Assembly (NCBI GenBank): GCA_014859315.1 | Contig: JACUUK010000003.1 | Location: forward strand, 1-48,710 | Source: Candidatus Aminicenantota bacterium | GTDB lineage: Bacteria > Acidobacteriota > Aminicenantia > Aminicenantales > Aminicenantaceae | Reading direction: 5' to 3' | DNA length: 48,710 nt | In this document: one piece after another, positions 48,052-48,710 of the stretch | Position numbering within the stretch: position 1 is the first letter of the stretch | How the letters are laid out: every line of letters begins with the position of its first letter | Notes under the pieces: model-generated | What the model was told of the DNA's origin: nothing | Database searches by the model: none | Seen by the model: only the letters and a program-made list of their open reading frames with translations | Program-made: the position numbers and the translations under genes

Positions 48052-48710
48052 ATGGACAGTGATAGAGAGATTGCACAAAGAGTGAAACCCAAGTCTATCT
48101 TAGAGATAGCAGAGAAAATAGGAATACCGCCGCAAAATCTTGAGATATATGGGAATAATAAAGCTAAGGTCATCCCTTCATGGATTCAAAGCAACAAGAA
48201 TTCAATAGGAAAGCTGATTATGGTGACAGCAATGAGCCCAACTCCAGCAGGAGAAGGAAAGACTACGACATCTATTGGCCTGGCCGATGCTCTGAACCGA
48301 ACAGGACGAAAAGCTGTAGCAGCTTTAAGAGAGCCATCACTTGGGCCAGTATTTGGAATGAAAGGCGGGGCAACAGGAGGAGGGTATGCTCAAATCGTCC
48401 CCAGTGAAGAAATAAACCTTCATTTTACAGGAGATATTCATGCTGTTACTTCTGCCCATAACCTTCTGGCTGCCATGGTGGACAATAGACTTCATTTTGA
48501 TGGAGCCTGCGGCCTCCTGGATTGCCGCCGTATATCATGGAAACGTGTGATTGATATGGATGACCGTATATTACGGGATGTTGTTGTGGGGATAGGCGGG
48601 CCGCTTCGTGGGATTGCTCGTGAAACTGGCTTTGATATAACTGCCGCCTCTGAAGTCATGGCGATTTTATGTTTGGCGACAGACATGAAAGATTTGAAGG
48701 AGAGATGCGG
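48052..48710 (+). CDS. fhs: Formate-tetrahydrofolate ligase, 5' part
   Basis: The enzyme joins formate to THF using ATP, giving 10-formyl-THF, in one-carbon metabolism or the Wood-Ljungdahl methyl branch. The start ATG has a perfect SD AAGGAGG 6 bases upstream. The first 219 residues are visible, cut by the window end from a usual length of about 555. The nucleotide loop is [14 protein letters not shown], then [20 protein letters not shown] and [18 protein letters not shown], both signature segments, and later [14 protein letters not shown]. Reading frame is intact to the edge. The rest of the pathway is not in view. Confidence 0.96.
   Translation, partial: MDSDREIAQRVKPKSILEIAEKIGIPPQNLEIYGNNKAKVIPSWIQSNKNSIGKLIMVTAMSPTPAGEGKTTTSIGLADALNRTGRKAVAALREPSLGPVFGMKGGATGGGYAQIVPSEEINLHFTGDIHAVTSAHNLLAAMVDNRLHFDGACGLLDCRRISWKRVIDMDDRILRDVVVGIGGPLRGIARETGFDITAASEVMAILCLATDMKDLKERC

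Overview
The window reads as a piece of chromosome from a Gram-negative, moderately AT-rich bacterium. Evidence for an outer membrane is strong: a complete KDO pathway (kdsD, kdsA, kdsC, kdsB), a TolC-type channel, beta-barrel proteins and a lipoprotein. The gene content (bactofilin next to parAB, an Hfq-like protein with an N-terminal extension, paired M16 peptidases, a DUF5916-type protein, CarD) suggests an Acidobacteriota or 'Candidatus Aminicenantes'-like lineage. That placement is inference and no marker phylogeny was run. Both ends are cut inside sequence: the right end truncates formate-tetrahydrofolate ligase.

Layout. (1) 137-7332, plus strand: accA-hisS-aspS, then two secreted M16 peptidases, one with an intact zinc motif and one without. 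(2) 7349-14023, minus strand: alanine racemase with a DDAH-like hydrolase, a secreted GH2 beta-galactosidase and an unrecognised secreted beta-barrel protein. (3) 14305-29327, minus strand: an almost unbroken gene run transcribed from the rpmH end: rpmH-rnpA-yidD-yidC-jag-mnmE-mnmG-parA-parB-bactofilin-kdsB-kdsA-kdsD-kdsC-phosphomannomutase-uppP, then the mannose-1-phosphate guanylyltransferase gene. The first part is the gene order normally found beside the chromosomal origin, and a perfect parS site lies at the mnmG/parA junction. No dnaA or DnaA-box cluster is visible here. The run joins protein translocation, tRNA modification, chromosome segregation, cytoskeleton and LPS or sugar-nucleotide supply. 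(4) 29592-31875, plus strand: carD-CNNM/HlyC-smpB behind a strong, apparently leaderless promoter. (5) 32272-37773: an Hfq-like gene with pdxA, a compositionally different FAD oxidoreductase gene, plsY with a family 2 glycosyltransferase, and an SGNH lipoprotein. (6) 37848-46585, minus strand: ECF sigma, zinc-finger anti-sigma, Spy/CnrX-like periplasmic protein, MacA, MacB ATPase, MacB permease, TolC and a DUF5916 protein, the first four genes linked by 4-base overlaps. (7) 46667-48710: a small secreted protein that appears to share the sigma gene's promoter type, then radC and the start of fhs on the plus strand.

The most interesting part is region 6. A sigma/anti-sigma/periplasmic-sensor module, arranged like CnrYXH, is coupled to a MacAB-TolC exporter instead of an RND pump. 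Two matching ECF-type promoters (GGAAG, 18-19 bases, TCTAAA) precede the sigma gene and the nearby small secreted gene, which predicts a regulon. The last gene of this unit has a stop codon inside its signal peptide.

No convincing intrinsic terminators, tRNAs, rRNAs, CRISPR arrays or intact insertion sequences were seen.
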